A DNA stretch of 64,000 nt from Cyrtodaria siliqua (GCA_037043455.1 JAWPHD010007172.1:62001-126000); one strand, 5' to 3'. Positions 1-10,308 are shown, counted from the first letter of the stretch. The notes: generated by a model not told the origin, from the sequence alone. Translations and numbers: made by a program.

Positions 1-727
1 TATTGGAGATACATAATAATACATAACAACACATAAAATATTTTTTAAACTTTAATAGATTTGGCAAATATTTGGCGTGGCATGGATTGATAAACAAGCC
101 CCAATCATGGGGCTTAACAACTGGGCTTCCGGTAAGCACAAAAGACCATTATGGCAAGCCCTTACAGTAGAAAGCATTAAGCAATAAAGCAAATTGAATA
201 TTAAAATATTAAGGACATAAATACATGTGCACCAAATTAAATGTTCATTATGAAAGCAACTTTTCTGATAAGCATTTAAGCAAGTGTTGAAAGCACGGTT
301 GATATTCAAGCATAATTACAAGTGCACCGAATTCAATCAATTCAAATGTTTTTTAGCAATTCGTACGGACAGCAAATTTGTATATAATTTATGTTTAGAT
401 TACAATTCAGTCTCTGGGTATACAGGAGCTGAATAAAGTTATACTGAAACTTATATGTCCTTCCTTTCACACCTTCGCTGCCTACTGATAATTAAACACT
501 ACAACAATTAAACACATCAACTAGTTGAAATCCAAATGTTCCATCAAGTATGTAGATGCACTTAATGTCCATGCCACACCAGTAATTGTTGACTAGGTAA
601 GTGGCTCCAGGTGAAGTCATCAACTGAAAATATATAACTCAGAAAAAGCAACATGATATCTTGCAACTTTTGAATAGAAGTATTGACACACATTTAAAAT
701 TTCTTAAATGAACTTGTTGTACTTATA
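1..727. other. Left flank, no gene recognised
   Basis: AT-rich sequence before the first transposon unit. I see no conserved ORF, RNA gene or terminal repeat here. It shares no obvious block with the repeated units, so it is probably sequence outside the array (host DNA or an older repeat). Confidence 0.5.
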
Positions 728-740
728 GGTCTCACTACAC
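728..740. repeat. Right-end motif of a lost upstream Mutator unit
   Basis: GGTCTCACTACAC is the same motif that closes unit 4 at 62550-62562 and, with one change (GGTATCACTACAC), units 1 and 2. It is the reverse complement of the left-end motif GTGTAGTGAGAC. Here it is preceded by unrelated sequence, so it may be the remnant of a unit once lying to the left, or the real start of the duplicated block. Confidence 0.45.
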
Positions 741-1164
741 AGTTAGCTCCCTTGAAAGCCACGGTAGGATAAAACTTGCGCCATAAAAAGTAGCAGTGTG
801 TTGTTCGGTTTTAAATATTTTTAATAATTGCTGACAGATATATGTATTGCTGTTGCAAGTGAGATGAACACAGTCTGAAATTGGATGTGCAACTATTAGA
901 CGACACTGGCACCAGAATATGACAGTTTTATGGGGGTTGAAGCAGTGTAGGAATTCTGGTACAAACTCTGGAGTAAGCCCAAAATAGTGCAAAGGATGCC
1001 ACCACTCCAATTATAAAAAAAGAACCTGGTCAACGTACCATATTTTGTACATTTTTGTGTGGGCAAATGACTGTGTTTCATAAGTGACTTTTAGCTTGGA
1101 AACTTTAGGTTCGAAATGGCCCAGTAAACTCTATTCATATAGACCAACATAGTAAAAGTGTCCT
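741..1164. repeat. Inter-unit spacer, copy 1
   Basis: A block of about 425 bp found between units at 741-1164, 9289-9714 and 34237-34663, nearly identical in all three. A further fragment matching 1029-1082 sits at about 46033-46089. A 91-codon minus-strand ORF (735-1010) is open in copy 1 but differs in frame in copies 2 and 3 and matches nothing I know. Its repetition shows that the array grew by duplicating unit plus spacer rather than by independent insertions. Confidence 0.7.
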
Positions 1165-1311
1165 GTGTAGTGAGACATTGAAAGGACTCCATCATTAGAC
1201 GCTTACAAGGCATGCCTCCCTTGACATGGATTAATATTTCCCAGATTCAGTGTTCAAGTGTGTGAAAAAGTTCATTTTAACATTTTAGGATGACTTTTCA
1301 GTGAACCAACA

Positions 1312-1758
1312 TTGGATTTTAACAAATATTTAATGATATTACAAACGAAAATAGACTATTCAGTGAGGAATACGGATTGCATTCTTTACAATGTTGAATA
1401 TGGACTGTCAAAACCCCGTTCTGGATTACAATATGGACGACAGAGCATGCGTCAGTATGATGGAAGTGGTGGATATACACAGTCAAACATCACAGCTCAT
1501 AGAGCAATGTACATGTGTGTACATCAAGTATCTAACATTCCATAAAACATGGATGTAAGTCATCTCTGCCACAAAAGCCTATGTTTGCGACCAGATCATC
1601 TGAGTTTGGAACCCCATTCCATTAATTTAGAGAGAAAACTATGTACCTACAGTATTCCGAAGACCTGTGTACATCATGGCCAGTACCAAGATTGCCAGCT
1701 ACAGTTAAAGGTTGGTGTTTTGATTAAAATTGCTTATCTCCAGTATTATCAATGTTAA
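1312..1758 (+). pseudogene. His-Me-finger (His-Cys box) endonuclease, copy 1, broken
   Basis: Same coding sequence as the intact copy at 9883-10308, interrupted by an in-frame TAA at 1543-1545 where copies 2 and 3 have CAA. The stop falls just before the zinc-binding and catalytic block (SHLCHKSLCLRPDHL), so any product would lack the active site. Downstream of the stop the frame stays open to 1758. The reading frame begins after a possible splice acceptor (ttttcag) upstream; the first ATG is at 1333. Confidence 0.65.
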
Positions 1759-2939
1759 AAGTGTACCCCACCCACCTACTTCAACTGCTAGAACTGAAAA
1801 TGCATAAAATAATGTATGTAATTCAAAGACACGTCCCTTTTATTTATCTAATCTAGAACATCGGTCGCGTAGGTTATTAAACCCTGGCGCTTTTCGTCAT
1901 ATGCTTTGAATTTTTCTAATTTTGTTTGGTACCGTCTTGTTTTGTATTTGTGTGATTTTTGTCTCAATTTGTCGTAGTCATTTTTGTCCTGCAATTGTTT
2001 TAAAGTGCGCAAAACCTTCGTGTTTTCTTGGTGTGGTGCGCCAACTGCAGTTGCTTTTCCTAGTGCTGAATTTGCACGACTATCATTCAATCGGGCGGCT
2101 GCGCTTAGTTTGCGACCTTTTGCATTTCATCGAAAAGTGACATCCTTTGGACTCGAGACATTATATCCCCAATGAGATGCCTCCAGCTTGTTGGTATCTG
2201 CATGAAATCTAGTTATTCCAATTGCCAATGTACTGAGCCTGATATCGAGGCACATCATTAGCAATGTTCTGTCTGAACCTTTAGTTTCAAGCTTTTTCTT
2301 TGCATTTGGCAAAAAACTAGGCTGGCAGCAATTTGAAGGTGGTAAGCTCGAACAAAGAAATGAATTTTTACGACATGCTTCGCCACACTTTCCAGAAATG
2401 CATTTGACGATTGCTGTCTTCAATAATTTTGCTTTTCTTTTAAGTAGATATATGTTGCTGGCCACTTCTGCGTGCAATTTTTTGTACTCCATGTGTACGC
2501 GGTCACCGATATCTTTAGAAAATCTAGTCTGTATGTATTGTCGGTCTTTTTTGTTTTTTGCTGGGAACATTTCTTTTACTAAAATTTGCTTTTTTCGTGT
2601 TTTTTTCCATTGATTTGGTTAGGTGTATAACATCGGCTGACCTTTCCATTTCCGTAGTATCAGCATGCTGTTGTTGTTGAGCATCTCGTGCGCCCAAAAA
2701 TGCATGACTGTCGCCGTCTGTTATCATGTTACTTATCGTAACCGGGTTCTTGCTGCGGAGAATTGTTGACATACATGCGTGGGCTTCTCTATACTCATCG
2801 CCTGTAAATTTAACAGAAATTGTTTTAATAATAAAAAAACAAATGTTTTAAAAATGTGCTGTGCTGTGCTGTGTGCTGTGCTGTGCTGTGCTGTATGCTG
2901 TATGCTATGCTAGGTGTTTTATTATAGCTTTCAAGTACA

Positions 2940-3571
2940 GTTGCTGCCACGCGGATTCCGACTAATCACACTCAACGCGGGGATTTTATCTCACCGCGGA
3001 CACACTGATTTTGTCCCCGTGAACGGCGGACAGTTTACTCAACGCTGGGACAATAACTTTTGACCGCCGCGACACAATCACCGCGATTCGCCTTGATCCA
3101 TTTTGATTCGCACACCGCTTTACCCGGTGTGAAATCGCAGGCCATTGCCACGATTTACCTTCAGTATCAATGTACACTTTTGCAGTCAATTTAATGCATT
3201 ATTATTCAATAACTATTAAAAAATCGAAGCAGAAGTCAATTTTACGGAAACTTCAAATGCCTGGATAATGTATTGTTTATGTGGCGGTTCCTATTACCTA
3301 CTTGGCAGTGACTGAACATAAAATTCAATTCGTAATTCTTATACTGGAAATTAGAATTATATTTTTAATTAATCGTTTTTTGTAACACATTTTACTATTC
3401 TGCTGTTGATTATATTAATACATCGATGTGTTCTTTAGTCAGAAAAAATCCGAAAAAATTGTAAAGAATTCCGGTTATATTTATTAGTGCCGCCTTGTTA
3501 ATAGGTACACACATCGCAAAGGATTCTGGGTAGCCAATTTATGTCTGGTGAAGAGAAATGCGACTTTCTAG
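2940..3571. mobile_element. Truncated GTTGCTGCCACGCGG element in intron, copy 1
   Basis: Begins with GTTGCTGCCACGCGGATT, the terminal repeat of the complete element at 38523-39484. It is in the opposite orientation to that copy's right half and is cut off where the CATAG array starts (GCGACTTTCTAGC). The same truncated piece sits in the introns of copies 2, 3 and 4, so it was present before the units were duplicated. Confidence 0.6.
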
Positions 3572-4512
3572 CATAACATAGCATAGCATAGCACAGCACA
3601 GCACAGCACTGCATAGCATAGCATAGCATAGCATAGAATAGCAAACATAATAACATAGCACAGTACATCGTACAGCATAGCACACATCATAGCATAGCAC
3701 ACATCATAACATAGCATAGCATAGCATAGCATTGCACAGCACAGCATAGCATAGCAAACATCATAACATAGCACAGTACATCATTGCAGCATAGCATAGC
3801 ACAGTACAGCATAGCAGCATATCACACATTATAGCATAGCACACATCATAGCACACATTATAACGTAGCATAGCATAGCATAGCACACACATCGTAGCAT
3901 AGCACACATTATATCATAGCATTGCACACATCAAAGCATAGCACACATCAAAGCACACATCATAGCATAGCATAGTATAGCATACATCATAGCACACCAT
4001 TCATATCATAGCATTGCACACATCATAACATAGCATAGCATAGCACACATCGTAGCATAGCATAGCATAGCACACATCATATAGCATTGCACACATCATA
4101 GCATAGCACACATCATAGCATAGATAGCAAAGCATAGCACACATCATATCATAGCATTGCACACATCATAGCATAGCACACATCATATCATAGCATAAGC
4201 ACACATCATAGCATAGCAAACATCATAGCATAGCATAGCATAGCATAGCACAGCACACATCATAGCATAGCACACATCATATAGCACAGCATAGCACACA
4301 TCATATCATAGCATTGCACACATCATAGCACACACCATAGCATAGCACACATCATAGCATAGCATACAGCATAGCATATCATAGCATATACCACTGAATA
4401 GCACATAGCATAGCAATGCTGGCTGTGCTGTTAATGCTATGCTATGCTATGCTATGCTATGCTATGCTATCCTATCCTACTATCCTATCCTATCCTATCC
4501 TATCCTATCCTA
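3570..4512. repeat. Strand-switching CATAG microsatellite, copy 1
   Basis: About 0.85 kb of AGCAT/CATAG pentamers mixed with ACACATCATAGC variants, then a short core (about 4410-4430) and (ATGCT)n followed by (CCTAT)n on the same strand. The two halves are complementary in type, so the array is a large imperfect inverted repeat. Equivalent arrays lie at 13520-17680 (interrupted), 37026-38000 and 47505-48440. Confidence 0.85.
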
Positions 4513-4678
4513 TGCAGTGTAGTGTAGTTTGTGGTACTTGCGAGTGATTTAAACAAACACATATTGTGGTTGGGCTAATGTGTAATATAATGAAATGTTG
4601 TTTTTACCGATTATGTCATCATTCTGCAGATTTTTTGGGCAACCACTCTTCTCGTCACATTTATTGTGATCATTTTTA

Positions 4679-7235
4679 GCTCTACTGGCCAAAGGCCAGC
4701 AGAGCTTATGGGATGCCGAGTTGTCCGTCGTCCGTCCGTTGTCCGTCGTCCGTCGTCCGTCCGTCGTTAACCTTTGTCTTGTTAAGACAATAGGGCCTTC
4801 ATTTTTCATCCGATCTTTACCAAACTTTAACAAGTTGTTAATATCAATGAAAGCTCGGATGAGTTCGAAAACCAGCCAAATCGGACAAGTAACAACGGAG
4901 TTATGGCCCTTGATTTAGTTAAAAATGCTTTATTGCTATATTTTGCCTCGTTAAGACGATAGGGCCTTCATTTTTCATCCTATCTTTACCAAACTTTACC
5001 ACATTGTTAATATCAATGAAAGCTCGGACAAGTTCGAAAACCAGCCAAATCGGACCAGTAAGAGCGGAGTTATGGTCCTTGATTTAGTTAAAAACGCTAT
5101 ATTGCTATTATTTGCCTCGTTAAGCCGATAGGGCCTTCGTTTTTCATCCTATCTTTACCAAGCTTTACCACATTGTTAATATCAATGAAAGCTCGGACAA
5201 GTTCGAAAACCAGCCATATCGGACTAGTAACAGCGGAGTTATGGCCCTTGATTTAGTTAAAAATGCTATATTTTGCCTCGTTAATACGATAGGGGCTTCA
5301 TTGTTCATCCGATCTTTACCAAACTTTATCAGATTGTTAATGTCGTTGAAAGCTCGAACAAGTTTGAAAACCAGCCTTATCGGACCAGTAACAGCGGAGT
5401 TATGGCCCTTGATTAGGTAAAAATGATATATTTATGGCTCCCCCACACAAAGTGTGGTAGGGGAGCCATATTGATTTTGTGCTTTCTGTCTGTAGGTCTG
5501 TGTCACAAACGATGTCCGATCAATAACTAGAGAATGGTTGGACCTAGGGTCCTCAAACTTGGAAGGATGGTTGGTCATGACAAGTAGATGTTCCTATTGA
5601 TTTTGGGGTCACTAGGTCAAAGGTCAAGGTTGCGGTGACATTGACTATCAAAACGATGTCCGATCAATAACTGGAGAATGGTTGGACCTAGGGTCCTCAA
5701 ACTTGGAAGGATGGTTGGTCATGACAAGTAGATGACCCCTATTGATTTTGGGGTCACTAGGTCAAAGGTCAAGATTGCGGTGACATTGACTATCAAAACG
5801 ATGTCCGATCAATAACTGGAGAATAGTTGGACCTAGGGTCCTCAAACTTGGAAGGATGGTTGGTCATGACAAGTAGATGACCCCTATTGATTTTGGGGTC
5901 ACTAGGTCAAAGGTCAAGGTTGCGGTGACATTGACTATCAAAACGATGTCCGATCAATAACTAGAGAATGGTTGGACCTAGGGTCCTCAAACTTGGAAGG
6001 ATGGTTGGTCATGACCAGTAGATGACCCCTATTGATTTTTTTTTGTTTAATTTTTTTTTTGTTTAATTTTTTGTTTAATTTTTTTAATTTTTTTTTTTAA
6101 TTTTTTTAATTTTTTAATTTTTGCATTAAAAGTTTTAGGGTCTGCCCCTTAAAAAAATAGGGTCGGTCGGGTTACCTGAACCACACATATTTTTATGTGG
6201 CCTTACTGATACAGGTAGTAGATGTATCAGTCACAGGGATATTGAATATCAAAACGATCTCAGATCAATAGAGGACGGTTGGACCTAGTCAATTATGCCT
6301 GTTCCGGCTAGTGGGGGAGCCATACGTTTTTGTCCCATGGACAATAACAATTTCTAGTTTGCCTCGTTAAGACGATAGGGGCTTCATTGTTCAGCCGATC
6401 TTTACCAACACTATCAGATTGTTAATATCAATGAAAGCTCGGACATGTTCGAAAACCAGCCATATCGGACTAGTAACAGCGGAGTTATGGCCCTTTATTT
6501 AGTTAAAAATGCTATATTTTGCCTCGTTAAGACGATAGGGGCTTCATTGTTCCGATCCTTACCAAACTTTATCAGGTTGTTAATATCAATGAAAGCTTGG
6601 ACAAGTTTGAAAACCATTCATATCGGACCAGTATCAGCGGAGTTATGGCCCTTGATATAGTTCAAAATGCTATATTTTGTCTTGTTAAGATGGTAGGGCC
6701 TTCATTTTTCATCCGATCTTTACCAAGCTTTATCAGATTGTTAATGTTAATGAAAGCTCGGTCAGGTTCGAAAACTAGCCAGATCGAACCAGTAACAGCG
6801 AAGTTATGGCGCTTGATTTTGTTATAACATGCTATAATTTGCCTCGTCATAAGATAGGGCCTTCACTTTGCATCTGATCATTGCCAAACTTTACCAGATT
6901 TAATGACTTTTTTTTTAAATTATTATTTATTTATTTTTTTAATTTAATTTTTTTATTGATTTATTTTTTTTCATAATTTTTTTTTTTTCATTAATTTTTT
7001 TTGAATTTATTTTTTGAATTTTTTTAATGTTTTTTTATTTTTTTTAAATTTTTATTGTCTCTACTGGCCAAGTTCGAAAACCAGCCAGATCAGACCAGTA
7101 ATGGCGGAGTTATAGCTCTTGATTTAGTTAAAAATGCTATATTTTGCCTCTTTAAGATGATAGTCACTCGCTTCATTGATGTTATAAGAGCCATATAAGC
7201 CAGTAGAGCGTTCACAGGCCCTCTTGGGCCTCTTG
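4679..7235. mobile_element. TTA-targeted hairpin-ended element F1, in copy 1 transposase
   Basis: Inserted in the transposase coding sequence. The empty site TTTTTAGTGCACAA is present in copies 2 (17837-17850) and 3 (about 38161). Flanked by TTA at 4676-4678 and 7236-7238. The left end folds into a hairpin (stem CTGGCC/GGCCAG, loop AAA), followed by GTCCGTC repeats and about 165-bp tandem units ('TTCGAAAACCAGCC...GGAGTTATGGCCC'). The right end has an inverted CCAGTAGAG and a hairpin AGGCCCTCTTGGGCCT followed by CTTG. It has no coding capacity. A second element is nested at 5433-6324, and T-rich low-complexity DNA fills 6905-7060. Confidence 0.7.
5433..6324. mobile_element. Nested element with TATGGCTCCCCCAC ends
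   Basis: The termini are inverted copies of TATGGCTCCCCCAC. The left end also folds on itself (CCCCCACAC, AAA loop, GTGTGG..GGGG). The body is about four tandem copies of a 145-bp unit containing 'ACGATGTCCGATCAATAAC' and 'GGTCACTAGGTCAAAGGTCA', then a T-rich tract (6030-6130). It is non-coding and sits inside the F1 element. Confidence 0.6.
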
Positions 7236-7520
7236 TTAGTGCACAATTTACTACTAAATTGCATGACAATGATTTTTTGATACTTCACCTGCTTTTCACA
7301 AATTGTAGTGCTGACTTGTGTTGCTGGCTGACTAGGAGTTGTCTCCCCTGCAGATTTCATGCTGGTATTGTATTGGGAATCAATGCCCCACAGAATAGAT
7401 GTGTCTGGTTTGAAACCTAGTGCCATAAATCTATTGTTTGCTGTGTGCTCTGGCGAAGCTAGCCTATGCAACTTCTTCTGTTTTTGAAGCCGAGTAATTA
7501 CTGTGTTTCTGCATTGTACC

Positions 7521-7939
7521 TCCCCGTGTGGTTGCTGGGGGCCCCGTTTGGTCACGGGGCCAAGAATACAGCCACTGCAGATCCCTTTGGAGGGGTAGGC
7601 AGAGGGGTAGAATCCCCCCAAATTCATGTTCATTTTATCATTTTTTGTTCATGTTCATTAAAGGTCTTCATAATGATCCCTGCATTGTTTCAGGTGCCAT
7701 TTCGCTCGCATCAAAAGAGCAGTGGCAGAAAAACAATAACGTGGCTCCAGCGTAAATGGAGTTTCTACCATAGAATTTGCAGCAACTCTGCAGTTCAGGG
7801 TGAGAAGGTTCTAGGCCCATTTTCCATATCTTATCTCGATGTACATGGAAGATGAGCCTGGCATGTTCATGCCTGCTAGGCGCCATATAACCTTTTCATG
7901 TGTTTGTGCGCCTTAAAACCCCAATTCAATTCAATTCAA
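7521..7939 (+). mobile_element. SINE in exon 1 of transposase copy 1
   Basis: A 419-bp insertion flanked by a perfect 14-bp duplication TTCTGCATTGTACC (7507-7520 and 7940-7953). The body has GGCGCCATATAACC and GTGCGCCTTAAAACCCC, an ending shared by many mollusc SINEs, then a (TTCAA)n tail. Unit 4 has the uninterrupted target at about 58143-58156. The SINE lies in the transposase reading frame and ends its coding ability. Confidence 0.8.
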
Positions 7940-8728
7940 TTCTGCATTGTACCATATGAGGGTGGTGGAATTTTCAAACTTGTCATAATAAACCTTAAGT
8001 CGTTTGGGCCGCACTTAGTATCCAACAATCCGGCAGCCACAGAAATGTTGATGTCAGCATTTTTTGCCCCACGCTTGTCTCTGTTTATTTCCTCATACAT
8101 TTTGTAAGGTTTGTTAGTAAATTGGCATTTAGTGCACATGAACCTCTCTTTCCAGCAGAAACCCCATTGTTTCTCGAAACTTAAGTCAAATTCCAATTTT
8201 CTATTACAGCCGGCATCCCAGACACGATGAGAAGTGTAACTGTCGAAGAACATGTCAGCCGTCTTACCCATATGGAAGATACGGTACGTACTGAGTTCGT
8301 TGTTACATTGTTTTGTATCACTACTGCGAGGTTTGAGGGCTTTTTCAATTGCTGTCTCTCTTGCATGTGATGGACGCAAAATCAGGGTGTTTGGTTCTTT
8401 TTTGACGACAGCTCCACAAAAAAGCACGTTTGAATTTGTATTCTTCCTCACAATGCTGTCATATACATCCTTTTGCATTCTTTTCATTTGTGGTCTTGCT
8501 GAATCAGAATTGGTCCACTTCTGTAGGTCGGCTGCTCTTCTTTGATCAAATCCTTTCTGAAAGTATGCTCCTTTTCTCCTATTCTTTGGTACATTTTCTG
8601 GTTTTGTCCTTTTGTTCAACACCATTTTCTTGTTTTATACATACACAATTACTTCTAAACAGTTGCAATGACTTTTGAACAAAAAGTATTAGATACAGTT
8701 AAGTAAAATCCCATATCTCTTCATACAG

Positions 8729-8827
8729 GAAGATGGGAGCTATCTGGATTCTTACTGGCCAGAGAGGAGTGTCATTTTGGGGACAGAAGCCATTGTTGGC
8801 ATCAGCTTTAAGCAGATTATCAGACAG
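8729..8827 (+). other. Candidate 33-codon plus-strand exon
   Basis: Flanked by a good acceptor (tctcttcatacag) and donor (CAG|GTAAAT). The 99 nt are open in one frame (contains YWPERSVILGTEA) and phase 0 at both ends. It is repeated unchanged in copy 2 (19345-19436 region) and with two substitutions in copy 4 (about 61993-62091). It lies between the transposase start and the next unit's endonuclease, on the endonuclease strand, so it may be an upstream exon of that gene in tandem units. The phase does not match the 9852 acceptor directly, so a further exon would be needed. Confidence 0.4.
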
Positions 8828-9288
8828 GTAAATCTGTTCTGCAAATATTACAGAATGTTTGGAAGTAGAAAATAAGATTCAACACTGATGTCAATTTTAG
8901 TAAAACAGATTTTAATGATAAAAATATATATTACCATATAAGGACATACTTCTGCAATTAACAACTTATGCAGTACTGCATTCAAAACAAACTTCACACT
9001 GTTTGTTAGATACTGTACATATACAAGACATATCACAGAAAATTTGGAAACAGTATATAACCTCAAAGGACAAAAAAGTTATTAAACATTTTCTATTACT
9101 GATACAGAGTAAACTTCATGAATGTTGAGTTCTGTGAATAAGTCCCAATTGGCAATACTGCATGTTGTATTTTAGCCATAAATTAATTTTTTCTGAGACA
9201 AAGTAGCAATAATTGTTATTTTCTTTAACTATAATTGCTTATAGTTGACAAATACCATCATAACCCCACCTTGAAGGTATCACTACAC

Positions 9289-9714
9289 AGTAAGCTCCCT
9301 TGAAAGCCATGGTAGGATAAAACTTGCGCCATAAAAAGTAGCAGTGTGTTGTTCGGTTTTAACTATTTTTAATAATTGCTGACAGATATATGTATTGCTG
9401 TTGCAGGTGAGATGAACACAGTCTGAAATTGGATGTGCAACTATTAGACGACACTGGCACCAGAATATGACAGTTTTATGGGGGTTGAAGCAGTGTAGGA
9501 ATTCTGGTACAAACTCTGGAGTAAAAGCCCAAAATAGTGCAAAGGATGCCACCACTCCAATTAAAAAAAAAGAACCTGGTCAACATACCATATTTTTTAC
9601 ATTTTTGTGTGGGCAAATGACTGTGTTTCATAAGTGACTTTTAGCTTGGAAACTTTAGGTTCGAAATGGCCCAGTAAACTCTATTCATATAGACCAACAT
9701 AGTAAAAGTGTCCT
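9289..9714. repeat. Inter-unit spacer, copy 2
   Basis: Near-identical to 741-1164 and 34237-34663. It sits between the right end of unit 1 and the left end of unit 2. Confidence 0.7.
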
Positions 9715-9882
9715 GTGTAGTGAGACATTGAAAGGACTCCATCATTAGACGCTTACAAGGCATGCCTCCCTTGACATGGATTAATATTTCCCAGATTCAG
9801 TGTTCAAGTGTGTGAAAAAGTTCATTTTAACATTTTAGGATGACTTTTCAGTGAACCAACATTGGATTTTAACAAATATTTA

Positions 9883-10308
9883 ATGATATTACAAACGAAA
9901 ATAGACTATTCAGTGAGGAATACAGATTGCATTCTTTACAATGTTGAATATGGACTGTCAAAACCCTGTTCTGGATTACAATATGGACGACAGAGCATGC
10001 GTCAGTATGATGGAAGTGGTGGATATACACAGTCAAACATCACAGCTCAAAGAGCAATGTACATGTGTGTACATCAAGTATCTAACATTCCACAAAACAT
10101 GGATGTAAGTCATCTCTGCCACAAAAGCCTATGTTTGCGACCAGATCATCTGAGTTTGGAACCCCATTCCATTAATTTAGAGAGAAAACTATGTACCTAC
10201 AGTATTCCGAAGACCTGTGTACATCATGGCCAGTACCAAGATTGCCTGCTACAGTTAAAGGTTGGTGTTTTGATTAAAATTGCTTATCTCCAGTATTATC
10301 AATGTTAA
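9883..10308 (+). CDS. His-Me-finger (His-Cys box) endonuclease, intact copy
   Basis: The first ATG (9883) gives 141 residues; the frame is open from 9844, just after a possible acceptor ttttcag, so the true start may be in an upstream exon. The core SHLCHKSLCLRPDHLSLEP, then IN and RKLC and CVHHGQYQDC, matches the zinc-binding, metal-dependent nuclease fold of I-PpoI-like homing endonucleases (zf-His_Me_endon family). By analogy H77 would be the general base and N98 a metal ligand, with Cys/His zinc ligands around 79, 84, 89, 104, 112 and 121. It is convergent with the transposase, whose stop is 89 bp away. Copies 1 and 3 carry different single stops. Its role beside the transposase is unknown. 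Confidence 0.65.
   Translation: MILQTKIDYSVRNTDCILYNVEYGLSKPCSGLQYGRQSMRQYDGSGGYTQSNITAQRAMYMCVHQVSNIPQNMDVSHLCHKSLCLRPDHLSLEPHSINLERKLCTYSIPKTCVHHGQYQDCLLQLKVGVLIKIAYLQYYQC

Larger units (their letters stand above)
2802..4607 (-). other. Predicted transposase intron with CATAG microsatellite, copy 1
   Basis: Read on the minus strand, the donor is ATCG|GTAAAA and the acceptor TTTACAG|GCGATGAG. Joining them gives I-G-D-E in frame, a junction conserved in relatives of this transposase. The intron contains GCTGT repeats (about 2855-2917), a truncated TIR element (2940 to about 3571) and a long CATAG/CACACATCATAG array (about 3570-4420). The array switches strand to GCTAT and CCTAT repeats (4425-4512). 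Peptides rich in M-L-C-Y across it are translated microsatellite, not genes. Confidence 0.65.
1848..8625 (-). pseudogene. Mutator-like transposase, copy 1, broken
   Basis: Runs from ATG at 8625 to a stop at 1848. Exon 1 (8625-4608) holds the N-terminal region, with a CTKC/CWK cysteine cluster and YEEINRDKRGAKNADINISV, then ILWGIDSQYN and the CDEKSGCP region. Exon 2 (2801-1848) starts at DEYREAH and carries ITDGDS, the FPAKNKKDRQYIQTRFSKDI region and SHWGYNVSSPKDVTFRRN. This layout matches the Mutator-like transposases common in molluscs and other invertebrates (PF20700 type). The intron is predicted at 2802-4607 (GT-AG, phase 1). Breaks: the SINE at 7521, the TTA element at 4679-7235 inside the coding sequence, a CGA-to-TGA stop near 2125, and frameshifts around 2570-2600. 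Confidence 0.7.
1165..9288. mobile_element. Mutator-like transposon unit, copy 1
   Basis: First of four tandem units. The left end GTGTAGTGAGACATTGAAAG (1165) is an imperfect inverted match to the right end ...CTTGAAGGTATCACTACAC (to 9288). It contains a plus-strand His-Me-finger endonuclease pseudogene (1312-1758), a convergent minus-strand Mutator-like transposase pseudogene (1848-8625) and a candidate plus-strand exon (8729-8827). Later insertions are a SINE (7521-7939) and a TTA-targeted element (4679-7235) with another element nested in it. No 8-11-bp target duplication, as expected of Mutator elements, is visible at the ends, so the boundaries remain tentative. Confidence 0.6.

Noticed and set aside
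735..1010. 91-codon ORF in the spacer
   Set aside because: Frame is not kept in the other two spacer copies and there is no recognisable motif.
2986..3189. 67-residue ORF repeated in each intron
   Set aside because: Lies in the CG-rich part of the truncated TIR element; no domain and no start context.
3498..3774. Open frames coding for M-L-C-Y-A repeats (also 13516-13740, 36954-37227, 47433-47804, 17519-17716)
   Set aside because: These are translations of the CATAG/CCTAT microsatellite; composition is wholly repeat-driven.
3570..4420. CRISPR-like regular array
   Set aside because: Units are pentamers and short degenerate variants with no constant repeat/spacer structure, in a eukaryotic intron.
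7124..7633. Long minus-strand ORF joining SINE and transposase sequence
   Set aside because: It crosses the SINE boundary and is a chance fusion; only the transposase part is meaningful.
7466..7855. Plus-strand ORF over the SINE
   Set aside because: Antisense to the transposase and repeats only because the SINE is duplicated.
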